Below, in pieces: positions 12,185 to 23,699 of a stretch of DNA of 64,000 nucleotides; position 1 is the stretch's first letter, and every line of letters starts with the position of its first letter. Origin of the DNA: Ziziphus jujuba (Eukaryota > Streptophyta > Magnoliopsida > Rosales > Rhamnaceae); assembly GCF_031755915.1 (NCBI RefSeq), contig NC_083379.1, forward strand, positions 26,350,001-26,414,000, written 5' to 3'. Both the position numbers and the translations under genes were made by a program. The notes beneath the pieces are model-generated. The model was given only the letters and a program-made list of their open reading frames with translations, had not been told where the DNA came from and made no database searches.

Positions 12185-13314
12185 TGATACGAACCTAGGT
12201 CGACTTGCTTATAAACCTGTATTAAATTAGCCTGGATCAAAAATTAAGTTTAGATTTTAATGGAAACCTTAACCCTTAATCAACTTGTGATTAAAAACCC
12301 TGGTATATGATGAAGACGTTATAATAGGTGATGAATGTCCTATTGATAAGTCAAACTAAAACACTTGATTTGTATTAAGTGTTTTCGGTGTTCAAAGATA
12401 ACAAAGAGAATTCTTTCTCACAAATATTTTTCTGTATGAATAACGAACTGAATTTTTATTGAAAATATAAGCCTTAAATAGGTTTGACAACACAAAATAA
12501 ACCTTAAATCATTATAGAAAACCAGCCATAGGTTTAGGAAACTAGGTGTGGTCGAATTCTCCTCCTTTCCTAATCTAATTTGGATTAATTAATTTCTTTA
12601 TTTTGAATTAGGAATTAATTAATTTACAATTGAAATAATAAAATATCAAATTTTCTAAGTTAATTTTTCCAGAAAATAATCAAATAGAAAAAAAAAAAAA
12701 AGATAGTTGCCTAAAACAAAAAGTCAAACTAAAATTAGGAAACCAGTTGACTAGTTGACAACTAAGCTGTCTTTATCAAATCTCCAGTTAGTTTAGGCTC
12801 CAAATCAGCTCTCATATATCATGTAGGATGCCAAATAGGATTAATAATGATTTCTATACATTTTTCCTTGATTGGAATAAGTCAAACTTGCTTGAACAAG
12901 AAAAGAAGTCAAAGTCAGCACCAAAATAATCAATTTTGACCAACAAGAGGAGTCATGCGCATAAGTGGAATTTAAATGCTTTTGTTTCTACTTTGACATG
13001 ATTTCGTGGTCTTTTGGTGATATCAATTGAGTTCATAAAGTGTTGAATACATTCTTTATTGCCCGAGATCTAAAAATGCAACAAAACAACTTACTGGGTC
13101 CATTTCCGCCTTCGTAACTTGGATATACAAGATGGACCTTGGATCTTCAGATAATGTTATACCCTCTTGAGATTGAATCACCCCTTGGATGAAGCTAACC
13201 AGATTTTCTTTGAATTTCCTAGCTTGTGCCCTAGTGATTGGTCCCGTCTTCATTTTTATAGGATCAGCACCCTAGCGGGTATTCGATTGTACGAGTATGA
13301 AAGAATTCTCATCA
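12185..13314 (-). repeat. 5' LTR of the gypsy element
   Basis: It begins TGATACGAACC and ends CTCATCA. Length is 1130 bp. It is homologous end to end with 5256-6360. On the minus strand, 13253-13056 is an open frame with GPITRAQARKFKENLVSF, the LTR-borne copy of the polyprotein C-terminal tail. Confidence 0.94.
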
Positions 13315-13319
13315 CAACA

Positions 13320-14350
13320 CGGAGGTTGCGACCATGTCTAATATTTCTACCTTTTGGACACTTAATGACATTGAGAAATTTAAACTTTAAAAATTCAAAC
13401 ATATAACGAATTGCTTTTTGTATTTGGTAATTTGGCAAGTTGCATGGACCATTAATAAAGGAGAAAAGTAATCCATGGATCATAAGATCGATGTGTTTCA
13501 TGTTCATGTTTTTGAAGCTCAAGTTTGAATAAACATCAAATCTTTTTTGTTTCTCATAGTTCTTAAAAATTATTTAATTATCAAATATAAGAAGAGGTGG
13601 CCTTAAAAATTATTTAAGTTAATGAAAGATGGTTTTATGAGAAGAGATAAATGTTTTCTTCAATATATTATTCATAAAAATGGAGAAAGGTGTTGTAGAG
13701 GACAAAAATGGAAAACAACTTGCTTTTATAAAGAATAAAAAATTTAATAACAAAGGTGATTTAGCAAATCTGTAACAGATGTCACAAAATGACTTGGAAT
13801 GGTAATAGTTAACCTGATACCACTGTGTCATGCAAGTTTTTCTCATTAATAGGATGTTGACGGATTCACCGATGGCCACTCTCCTTTCTATTTATTTATT
13901 TGTTTATTTTTATTATTATTATTATATATATATATAAAAGAAATGGTCTCCCTTTCCACATTCAAAAAGATGAAAATTTGATTTCTCCTACAAAAGCATA
14001 TGAGAAAAATGTTATCTTATTTGGAAAATTTGAAATAAAATAAAAATGAGAAAAACAAATAGATAAGTGTTGTTAGAATGTGTGTCAAGCACCCTTTTTG
14101 GATGACATGATATATATATATATACACACATATATGTATAAAATTAATATTGTGAGGAAGTCGGCCACTATATTCAATCCTACGGAGAATATAAGCGAGT
14201 CGCTTCTAACTTGGCTTGTAGTCGTAGTAGTTTTTTTTATTTTTTATTTTAGCTTCTATAGTATTCGACCTTCCTACATTCACACACCTTTCCTAACTCA
14301 AAATCTGTAAAGGAATTTAAAAGAGAAAATAGGAGCCTATAAGAAAAGAC
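13320..14350. other. Intergenic DNA between gypsy and copia elements
   Basis: AT-rich sequence between the two retroelements, with a TA run near 13922-13936 and another near 14111-14124. Open frames here are short and resemble no known protein. Nothing else was recognised. Confidence 0.4.
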
Positions 14351-15060
14351 TGTTAGAGTTTATGGCAATATTAACTACATTGATGTGTAAATCTAAGGCA
14401 AGCTTATTTAAGTTGAGGGAAATGTTTTGTCTTATTTTATGTCTCGTATGCTTAGAACATGTTTTGTTTAGGCATTATAAGCTGGTGTTTAAGAACATTA
14501 AATGACAAGTAATTAAGTTAATGAGCCAGATTAGGTCTTGGTTTAAGTGAGCTACTTGAGGAGCATGAGAAGCTTAAACTGCTTGATGACATGACAAGCA
14601 TGACTTTTTGACTTGGCAAGCACATATTTAATCTAATTTACAACCAATGGAGACCGTGACATGTGTCAACTTAGAGGGGACTTCTTTAACATGAAGTAAT
14701 GAATGAGAGAGTAACACTTGTCAAGCAAAAAGGAGGCAATGTGATGACATTATGTTCACATTTTGAAAAGTTTCACCATGAAACACTCTAATGGCAGTTG
14801 TTACCATGGGCGGTGTGGAGCTTATGTCCACACTAGTTTTTGTACTATATATTTGTATTGAAATATGAATGAATTCAGTTGATTTTTGCTCATTTATATT
14901 TTTTCAAAAAACACGATACAATAGCAAAGCCATTGGTTTGACTAAGCTGCTCAATTGTTCATATCTTGTTCATAATCGTAATTCTAAAAATCAGTCCAAA
15001 TTCATAACCAACATCTCAAATACTTCATTTTCCTCTTTAAAACTAACATTGCCTTAAACA
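14351..15060 (+). repeat. 5' LTR of the copia element
   Basis: Starts TGTTAGAGTTTATGG and ends TTAAACA, five bases before the primer-binding site. It is clearly diverged from the 3' LTR at 20550-21223. Confidence 0.92.
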
Positions 15061-15066
15061 TCAAAT

Positions 15067-15078
15067 TGGTATCAGAGC
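15067..15078 (+). other. Primer-binding site, initiator Met-tRNA
   Basis: The sequence TGGTATCAGAGC is complementary to the 3' end of plant initiator methionine tRNA and lies just after the 5' LTR, the standard arrangement in copia elements. Confidence 0.92.
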
Positions 15079-15140
15079 CGTGTTTCAATCCTTTGTTGAA
15101 CAAGTTTGAGTGAGAAACTAAAGAAATCCTATTGGTTTCA

Positions 15141-15990
15141 ATGGCTTCCTTTCATTTTTCAACTCCACCACTATTGTTCAATGTTGAAAATTATGCCATT
15201 TGGGCAATAAAAAATGAACGCATATATATATCTACAAGCTTATGATCTTAGAAAGTTTATGGATGTGGACTATAAACTAGAACCTTTAAGACCTACTGCA
15301 ACTGTCAACCAAATCAAGCTTCATAGTGAGGAAAATGCTCATCCATACAAGGCTCTCATGACCACTCAATCTAGTTGTGACTGATGAAATTTTTACAAGA
15401 ATCATGACATATTCAACACCAAAGGAAGCATGGGAAAAGCTGGAAGTTGAATTTCAAGGAAACTACAGAACAAAACAAATGCAAATTCTCAGTTTTAGAA
15501 GAGAATTTGTGAATTTGAAGATGTATGAAAATGAATCCATGAAAGACTTTGCAAATAGGATCATGAAAGTTATGAACCAAATTAGATTACTTGGTGATTC
15601 TTTATATGATCAAAGGATTGTAAAAAAGATCCTTATATGCCTTTCTAAAAAGTTTGAATCTGAGATATCCTCTTTGGAAGAAACAAAAGATATTACATAA
15701 AATCTTTGGTAGAGTTTATCAATGATCTATAAGCCATGAAGCAAAGAATAAGCCTTAAGTAGCAAGGTGAATCAACCTTCACCGAGGCAACACTTGCAGC
15801 AAGAAACAAAAGCAAAGCTATCTTCAACAACTAAACCTTTTAAAGGTAAAACAATGGCAAATACAACCAGTATCAAACGAGGGGAAAAGAAGACATATGC
15901 ACTTTGTTTTAGTTGCAAAAAACATGTTCATTGGCTAAATATTATTAATGGAGAGTGTGAATATTCAATGAAAAATTTACAAACAATTTG
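15141..15990 (+). pseudogene. Copia gag remnant
   Basis: A start at 15141 gives MASFHFSTPPLLFNVENYAI, the usual start of copia gag. The frame then breaks. At 15377-15700 the gag block continues with IFTRIMTYSTPKEAWEKLE and MKDFANRIMKVMNQIRLLGD. A zinc-knuckle remnant CFSCKKHVHW lies near 15908; the last Cys of the knuckle is not in frame. Confidence 0.9.
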
Positions 15991-16119
15991 ATCATGTTGA
16001 AAGAGTTTGTAAAAGAAGCACTAAAGACAATAATCTAGACATGCTCAAGAGTCAATGACAACAACAATAATATTGAGCATGTATAAACATTCACAACCTC
16101 TTATAATCTTGCAAGCTTG

Positions 16120-16450
16120 AACATAGATGCATGGATACTAGGTAGCGGTTGTACACACCACATGAGCCACAACCATGAGCTATTTGTCAATTTTTACAAT
16201 AGAATTGCAATAAAATCAAGGCAACAAATGAGCAAATCATGCAAACATAAGGTAAAGGTAATATAGTTGTCAAAACCTCTAAAGGTACTACACTTATCAC
16301 TAATGTACTGTTTGTGCCAAATCTTTCCAAAAATCTCTTAAGTGCACCTCAACTTTATGAAGAAATCTCTAAAGGTACTACACTTATCATTAATGTATTG
16401 TTTGTGCCAAAACTGTCCAAGAATCTCTTAAGTGCATCTTAACTTATGAA
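16120..16450 (+). pseudogene. Copia protease remnant, catalytic Asp lost
   Basis: The copia protease signature reads ILGSGCTHHMSHNHELFVNF. The codon at 16141-16143 is GGT (Gly) where the catalytic Asp of the DSG triad is expected. Soon after, a roughly 70-bp piece (about 16260-16330) recurs at 16365-16440 as a local duplication. Confidence 0.85.
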
Positions 16451-16599
16451 AAAAGGTTATACTTTAAAGTTTTTAGATAAGAATTGTTAGATTCAAAAGA
16501 TACCAAAGTGATATTAATGGTACATATGAAAGACAATATCCTTGTGATTGATTTTGAGTTCCAAAGTTAATCAGTTTTGGAAACAAACGAAAAAAAGTC

Positions 16600-17570
16600 A
16601 AAGCTATGGCATAAAAGATTTAGCCATTACCATTACACAACCTTGAAGATGATACATACACAATATACTATGGAGAGCCTACCATAAATACATGAAGATG
16701 AAGATGTTTGCCAAACATGTCAATTTGGCAAGTGTATAAGGCAATCATTCCCAATCACAAAGCTCTACAAATCAAGTAACAAGTTCCAACTTACATTCAA
16801 ATGTATGTGGACCTATGAACAAAATTACACATGAAGGCAAAAGATATTTACTTCCTTATATTAATTGATGATTACTCAATGAAATGCTAGATTTACTTCC
16901 TCAAACAAAAATCAGAGATGGTAGCCATATCTTAAAAGTTTAAAACACTTGTAGAGAACCAAGCTCCAGCAACAATCAAGGTGATAAAGACTGATAATGG
17001 TTGAGAGTACATATTAAATGTTTTTTAAGACATTTGCAAGCAAGCTAGTATTGTTCATTAACTTACAACACCACACACACCACAACAAAATGGTGTGAGT
17101 GAAAGAAAAAATTAAACCATAATGAAGCTGGCAAAATGCTTGCTGCATGAGAAGCACCTTCGTAAAAAGTTTTGGGCCAAAGCAGCAAATACAAGTGTAT
17201 ATCTTCTCAATAGACTTCCAAGCAAAGCGATTGAATCAAAAACACCAAACGAACTATGGTATGGCTTTAAACCTTCAATTGATCGTTTAAAAGTCTTTTG
17301 AAGTATATTTTATATGCATATTCCTTATTTAAAGAGGTCCAAGCTAGACGAGAAAGTAAATATTGGTATTTTGGTTGGATATATCTCGGTTTCAAAGGAC
17401 CATAGAATATATGACTTGTCTAGGAGGCAAGTAGCTGTATACCGTAATGTTATGATGATAAGAAAGATATGTATTCAAGCACTTATATTCAATCAACAAC
17501 TTCACCTTCATAATAAGAAGGTGATTTTGATATTGAAATAAAAGATGATGATGATGATTCAGTCAATGAG
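16600..17570 (+). pseudogene. Copia integrase remnant
   Basis: LWHKRFSHYHYTTLKMI at about 16607 is the pre-integrase zinc-binding block. After many stops and frameshifts, fragments of the core (VIKTDNG, then PHTPQQNGVSERK in shifted frames near 17055-17110) and the C-terminal part (LKRSKLDEKVNIGILVGYIS at 17325) can still be followed. Integrase before RT confirms copia order. Confidence 0.85.
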
Positions 17571-17609
17571 TATCATATTGACAGCAGAGGTACAAGATCA
17601 CTTGAAGAG

Positions 17610-19921
17610 TTGTATGAAACGGCAAGCATGGAAATACATGACCCTACACCATTTAGTGAAGCTACACAACTACAAAAATGGCAAGATGCAATGAAGAAGG
17701 AGATAAGCATGATAGAAAATGACAAAACATGGAGCTTAGTTCAAAGACCAAAATATGAACATGTTATTGGGGTAAAATGGGTGTTTAGAACCAAACTAAA
17801 TCCTGATAGAATCTTGAATAAATATAAAACAAAACTTGTAATAAAAGGTTATGAGAATCCACCCACACCCGTACAACTGACAACCCACTTGGGTGCTGAT
17901 CCTATACAATGGAAGATCGGGCCAATCACTAGAGCTCAAGCTAAGAGATTTAAGGACAACCTGGCTGGATTTATACAAAAAATTATCAATTCTCAAAAGG
18001 GCTTGTCAATATCCAAAGATTTAAAGCCTATTTTAAGCATCCAAGTGGCGGAGGCTGATATGGACCCAGATAGCTGTTTTAGTGCATTTATGGACTCCAG
18101 GCAGCAAGGAATGAGTTCAAAACTTCATGAACTTAATTGATATCACTAAGAGGTCATGGAATCAAGTCAAGACAGTAGCAAAAGCAACCAAAGAGGCCAT
18201 TTACGTATGGAAGGATTTTTTGGCTGAAATTGCTGTATTTGCAGCTGGCTTTGCTGTATTTTGTTGATTTGGCATTTTTTTTTGTTCCAATCAAGGGAAA
18301 TGTATGGTAATCATAAATAATCCTATTTGGCATCCTACATGGCATATGGGAGCTGATTTTAAGCCTTTACAAGTTGAAAATTGGTCAAAGATAGCTTAGT
18401 GGTCAAACTAGTCAACTAGTTTCCTAATTTGTGTTTGACTTTTTGTTTTAGGAAAATAGCTTTTATTTTGGTTTAGGTTAATTATTTTTCTGGAAAAATT
18501 AACTTAGAAAAGTTATTATTTTTATAATTTCAATTGTAAATTAATTAATTCCTAATTCAAAATGAGGAATTAATTAATCCAAATACATTTAGGAAAGCTT
18601 GTGAATTTTAGCCACACTTGTTGTTTCCTTATTGTTGGCTGAATTCAAACTTTTTTTTTAGGGTTTATTGTTTTATGACTTTAGCCTCTTTAAGGGCTTT
18701 TTTTTTATTTTATGAGAATACAGCTTACATATTATCTAGAAAATTATTTGAGAAAACGAATTCTTGTTGTTCTCTTTGAACACCTAAAATACCATTAGAG
18801 AATGAGTATTTTAGTTTGACTTATTAATCATCTATTATGGCGTCTTCATCATATACCAAGGTTTCTAGTCACAGGTTGAGATGACCATAAGAACTTGAAC
18901 TTAATTTTTCAATCCGGGCTAATATAATATAGGTTTAGGCATGAGTTGATATAGGTTCATATCAAAGGGCTAGGTGCAACATATGACATTGATTGTGGTG
19001 AGGCATTTGCACTCGTGGCTAGACATAAGACAATTTGACTTCTAGCTATTGCAGCAAATAACTCATGGAAAATATATCATTTAGATGTTAATGAAAGATG
19101 AGATAAACATGATTGGGAAAAGCAAGACATGGAGTCTAGTTTAAAGACCAAAAGATGGATATGTTTTTGAAGCAAAATGAGTGTTTAAAACCAAACTATA
19201 TCTTGATGGAACCTTGAATAAATATAAGGAAAGACTTGTAGTAAAGGGCTATATGCAATAATTTGGCATTGATTATAGTGAGACGTTTATGGTGGTGGCT
19301 AGACATGAGACAATTTGACTCCTTCTAGCTATTATAGTAAAAAGCTCATGGAAAATATATCTTTTAGATGTTAAACCAACCTTTTAAAATGGTATATTTG
19401 AAGAGATGTATATATTGAACAAACTGAAGGCTTTTTCAAAGATGGAGAGGAGGAGAAAGTCTACAAGCTGCACAAAGCACTATACAGTCTCAAACAAGCA
19501 TCGAGAACATGGTATAGGATGAGTTCTCGATGAAAGAAGACTTTTTGAGAAGTGAAAGTGAGCTTACACTCTACACAAATCAAGCTTAAGTGAAGATAAA
19601 GTGGTAGTCTCTCTTTATGTTGATAATTTACTTATAATAGGTTTTAATGATCATGTCATTCAAGAACTCAAGATAAAAATGGAGCACACATTTAACATGT
19701 CCGATCTTGAATTGATGCATTACTTTTTTGGCCTGGAAACTAAGCAAACTAGCAAAGGTATCTTATCTCAACAGAAATATGATTTAAATATGATTATGAA
19801 GTTTCAATTAGAAAATTCCAAGCATGTTGATACATCAATGATGCAAAATGCTAAATTTGAATTTAAAGATGGTTTTCTAAAGATAAATGGCTTGGTTTAT
19901 ACAAGTTTGATTGGTAGCTAA
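17610..19921 (+). pseudogene. Copia reverse transcriptase, duplicated and split by a solo LTR
   Basis: The RT starts with WQDAMKKEISMIENDKTWSL and VKWVFRTKLNP (17670-17850), then is cut by a gypsy solo LTR. A roughly 285-bp part is present twice. The first copy is 17690-17848 plus 18965-19090; the second is about 19091-19374. Distal parts include KVYKLHKALYSLKQASRTWY (19460) and VVSLYVDNLLIIGFNDHVIQ (19604). The usual YVDD box reads YVDN, so a catalytic aspartate is replaced by Asn. Many stops prevent function. Confidence 0.92.
17849..18964 (+). repeat. Solo LTR of the gypsy family, nested in copia RT
   Basis: It is homologous over its length to the gypsy LTRs at 5256-6360 and 12185-13314, but in the opposite orientation (plus strand). 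It starts TTATGAGAATCC and ends GGTTCATATCA. Flanks AAAGG (17844-17848) and AAGGG (18965-18969) fit a 5-bp target duplication with one change. No internal gypsy sequence is present, so it is a solo LTR, probably from unequal recombination. The frame coming from copia RT runs into it and through GPITRAQAKRFKDNLAGFI to a stop at about 18140. Confidence 0.93.
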
Positions 19922-20520
19922 TTGTACTTGCATGCATCAAGACTTAATGTTTGTAACAAGCATACTATCAAGATTCACAAGTTCACCATCCCAAAACCAT
20001 TATCAAGTAATAAGGAGAGTGCTAAGGTATGCTAAAGGCATGACCAGTTATGGTATACAGTATGAATGTGGCAATGAATGCAATATAGTTAGATATTATG
20101 ATAGTGATTGGGTAGGTAGCTTCAATAGCGTAAAAAGTACATCTAGATACGTGTTCATGTTTAATTCAAATCCATTCTCTTATAAGTCACACAAACAAGG
20201 ATCAACAACTCAATCCATAACCAAAGTTGAACATATTTCAACATCAATAGCATCAAATTAAGCTATTTGGTTCAGAAAATTACTAGAAGATTTAAGATGC
20301 AAGCAAGAGAAACTAACATTCATTTATTGTGACAACACTTCAGCACTATCTAGTCCAATATAGAAGAACCAAGCACATACCTGTCAAATATCATAACATA
20401 AAAGAAGTTGAAAGAAACAAAGAAACTAGTTTGATACATTGTGCAACATAAGATCAACTTACTGATATCCTCACCAAACCATTGCCAAGAGAAAGGTTTG
20501 AATGCTTAGAACAAAGTTGT
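19911..20520 (+). pseudogene. Copia RNase H remnant
   Basis: Contains LHQDLMFVTSILSRFTSSPS, YQVIRRVLRYAKGMTSYGIQ, YYDSDWVGSFNSVKSTSRYV and, after a stop, FIYCDNTSAL. These are the standard order of the copia RNase H domain. It joins RT with a small frame change at 19911-19921. Confidence 0.9.
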
Positions 20521-20549
20521 ATGTATTGACTAACATTACCAAGAAGAAG

Positions 20550-21223
20550 TGTTAGAGTTTGTGGCAATGTTAGCCACATGGATGTGTAAACCCGAGACAA
20601 GATTGTTTAAACCGAGAGAGGTATTTTTTCTTGTATGCTTAAAACCTTTTTTTTTAGGCATTATAAGTTGGTGTTTAAGAACACTGAATGACATATAACT
20701 AAGTTAATAAGCCAGATTAGGTCTTGGTTTAAGTATGCTACTTGTGGAGCTTGAGAAGCTTAAGCTGCTTAATGATATGGTAAAAACAACTTATTAACTT
20801 AGCAAGCACAAATTGGACATAATTTACAACCAATGGAGATAGTGACATGTGTCAACATTTGAAGGGAAATTTTAATATGAGGTAATGAATGAGAGAGCAC
20901 ACTTGTCGAGCAAAGCGAAAGCAATATGATGCAATTGCATTCACATTTGAAAAGTTTCATCATGAATCATTGTCATAGCATTTGTTGCCGTGGATGGGTG
21001 GAGCTTATGTTCACATTAGTTTTTGTACTATATATGTGTGTATGAAATATGAATGAATTAAGTTGATTTTGGCTCATTTCCCTTGTTGAAAAAACACGAT
21101 ACAATAGCAAACCCATCATTTTAATAAGTTGCTTATAACCATGAGTCCAAAAATCACTTTAAATTCATTAACCAACATCTTAAATACTTCATTTACCTTT
21201 TTAGGACCAACCTTGCCTAAATA
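20550..21223 (+). repeat. 3' LTR of the copia element
   Basis: Starts TGTTAGAGTTTGTGG, preceded by the purine-rich AAGAAGAAG (20541-20549). Ends near GCCTAAATA, where the 5' LTR ends TTAAACA. It is diverged from 14351-15060. Confidence 0.9.
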
Positions 21224-22706
21224 TCAAAAGCCCTTTACTATAGAGCAAAGCGAAAAGATGAGTTACATGTTAATACATCAATTTTCTTTCTCATTAGTGC
21301 TTTAGTTATTGAAAACTCAAGGAAATTTCATATGTGTATTCTATTAATGCACTCTAGCATTCAAAGAAAGCAACAAGCGAAAAATCTAATTACAAGGGGG
21401 TGACATTCATCCATATGGAATTATTTGCAATGAAATCTATTGGCTAAGATCCTTTAACTATAATGGATTGGACTTTCTCATAATATTCAATTCAATTGCC
21501 ACAGACTTGACATTGGTAATTATCACAGTGACAATTTGAAAGCCCTTTTTTTTTTAGGCAAATGGTGTCTATGTTAGGATAGTTGAATACCAAGTGCCTA
21601 GTTTGCAGCCTATCCCCTTCTAATGCTAATGAATCCAACTTTGTGCAACCAAATACAGAAGAAGAAAAAAAGTAAGTAATAGGCAATTGTTAGTGGTGTC
21701 AAAAAGTGAGGTTGAAAAGTGCAGCATTGAATTTTAGATGAAGGTACTTTGGTTTCCTTCCAAAAGCATACAAAAGTATTCAGTAAATATTTAGGTGAAA
21801 GTACATACCTTATAAAGGAGCCTTAAATGTAAACAAATCTCAAATACCTCATAAAGGAGCCTTAAATGTAAACAGATATCTTATCCAATCACCCATTTGA
21901 TAGTTGTTGATTGAAAAGATAACATAACGAAGAAATGCTTCAAGAGATTGATAAGGAGTGAAGAAGGAATCAAAGTCAAAAAAAAAATTATGGAAATATT
22001 TTCCACACAGTGAAGAAATGTGTAAATAGAATGGTCATCTTCATACCAGTTTACAAAGGAAATTGAGCTATAATCAAATGCATTTTTACTATAAGTAGAT
22101 CGAATAGAGTGGACTCAATTTATATAAATTTGTTTTCAAACAGCAAAGAAGGGAAGAATGAGGATCATAAAATATTAGAGGAAGTTTTAGAAGAAACCTA
22201 GGTTTAAGATAGATCATACTTTGTCCTTATTCTTAAATTACTTATAAGTATAAACAAAATGAGATTAGGCAACATTGTAATCTGAAAAGACATAGAGTTC
22301 ATTTAATTTGCTATGTATAACAAATATTTTGAAAACTTAACCGTCAAGTTAATGATGTTAGTTTTGGATAATTCATTGTTCCCAAATTGAAAATTCAGCT
22401 GAGTGTTTTTTATCAAGAAAAATTATAATTGGTGTTTAATAATTGATGTCCATGTGCTCACACACTATTAAGAAAAAGGCTTGATCTTTTAAATTTGAGA
22501 ATCGCAAAAAAAGTATAAAAGTCTCAGTTGTCAATTAGACAAAATGTATAATCAGTTAAAAAGGCTTTATTTAAATATATAAGCTTTATATGTATTTGAT
22601 AAGCTTAAATTCTGATTTAACAAATATAACTTAATTATATATTTGATCATTTTAGATAAGTCTTATTCAAATGTAATTATATAAGAAGTTGAAGTCTTCA
22701 GCTTTT
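21224..22706. other. Intergenic DNA without recognised features
   Basis: AT-rich DNA. One local repeat is visible: the phrase CATAAAGGAGCCTTAAATG appears twice (about 21813 and 21853). No coding similarity was seen. Confidence 0.4.
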
Positions 22707-23690
22707 TTTTCGATTTGAAAAAGTCAGTATCTCTCGAGACAACTATGCAATAATTGTATGTTTTTATCTATGTTATTCCCACTATTTCCTTGTTTGATTT
22801 AGTCAAGATCTCAATTTATGATCTAGAAAATTATGTAACAGTAAATATTTCTCACTTATGTTACACTCGTAATTCTCGAGCCAACTAAGTCAAGCTTTTC
22901 ACTTGTTATCTGGACATTTATATCATATTCTTTTTTATGTACTTTGATAAAGTAACACTTGTACTTTTATAATATACATGTTTTTCCACCAATGTTAATC
23001 CAAATATTTTAAATAATCAAGATCTCTAATTATCATTGAGATGATTATCACATTTTTTTCTCGATTTGAAGAAGTCATGATATCTCAGAACAATTATGTC
23101 ACAATTTTACATGTTTAGCTATGTTATTCCCCACCATTCCCGATTTGATTTAGTTAGTCTGGATCTCAATTGATCATCAGGAAAATTATATTACAAAAGA
23201 ATGTTTCTCATTTGTGTTATATCCATAATTCTCAAGTCAAGTAAGCCAGGATCTCCATTTGTTATCGAGACATTTATGTTACATGTGTAGTTGTTTTTCT
23301 TTTGATGTACTTTGACAAAATAACAATTGTACTTTGATGTACGTTTTTTTCCCAATATTTTAAGTAGTTGGGATCTCCGTGTCATGGGGACAACTGTCAT
23401 AATTTTTTCTCTATTTAAAGAAGTCGGGATCTCTTGGGACATTTACGTCACAATTGTACTATTTAGCTATGTTATTATTGTTATTCCTGATTTTATTTAG
23501 TTGGGGATCTCCACTTATGATCAAGAAAATTATATCATGAATTCTCATTTATGTTATACCTATAATTCCTGAGTCAAACAAGTTGGGATCTCCATTTATC
23601 ATCAAAACATTTATGTCACATAAGTACTTATTGTTCCACATGTATTATGCTATTTATTTCCATTATTTAAATAAGGATCTCTATTTATGA
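22707..23690. repeat. Diverged ~345-bp tandem array, three units
   Basis: Units at about 22707-23056, 23062-23406 and 23407-23690 share an ordered set of words: CGATTTGAAGAAGTC, TAGCTATGTTATTCC, TGATTTAGTT, GGATCTC, TTTCTCATTTGTGTTAT, ATAATTCTCAAGTCAA, and CTTTGATAAAGTAACAC in some units. The third unit is shortened. Each unit contains three to four copies of a shorter GGATCTC...GGACA motif. No coding potential was seen. Confidence 0.75.
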
Positions 23691-23699
23691 TTTTTTTTT

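Larger units (their letters stand above)
5251..13319 (-). mobile_element. Complete but inactive Ty3/gypsy LTR retrotransposon
   Basis: The element proper is 5256-13314 (8059 bp), transcribed on the minus strand. Its two direct LTRs are about 1.1 kb each. Target-site duplication CAACA is present at 5251-5255 and 13315-13319. A polypurine tract abuts the 3' (left) LTR. Internal order on the minus strand is gag, protease, reverse transcriptase, RNase H, integrase. Integrase after RNase H is the Ty3/gypsy order. The LTRs differ at about one base in seven to eight over the first ~145 bases, mostly transitions, so the insertion is old and probably decayed by deamination of methylated cytosines. All genes are broken by stops, frameshifts, an RT deletion and small tandem duplications. 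The clade within gypsy was not determined; no clear chromodomain was seen. Confidence 0.95.
14351..21223 (+). mobile_element. Inactive Ty1/copia LTR retrotransposon with nested solo LTR
   Basis: LTRs at 14351-15060 and 20550-21223 both start TGTTAGAGTTT. A perfect TGGTATCAGAGC primer-binding site follows the 5' LTR, and an A/G-rich tract precedes the 3' LTR. Internal order is gag, protease, integrase, reverse transcriptase, RNase H, which defines Ty1/copia. All genes are broken, catalytic residues are lost and part of RT is tandemly duplicated. A gypsy solo LTR occupies 17849-18964. I could not find a matching target-site duplication: the left flank is AAGAC and the right flank is TCAAA. Confidence 0.95.

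Noticed and set aside
13619..13879. 86-codon minus-strand frame between the two retroelements
   Set aside because: No similarity, no splice or promoter context, and AT-rich composition typical of intergenic DNA.
22707..23690. Regularly spaced repeats as a CRISPR array
   Set aside because: Repeats are diverged and about 345 bp long, spacers are not unique short segments, and the DNA is a plant nuclear genome.
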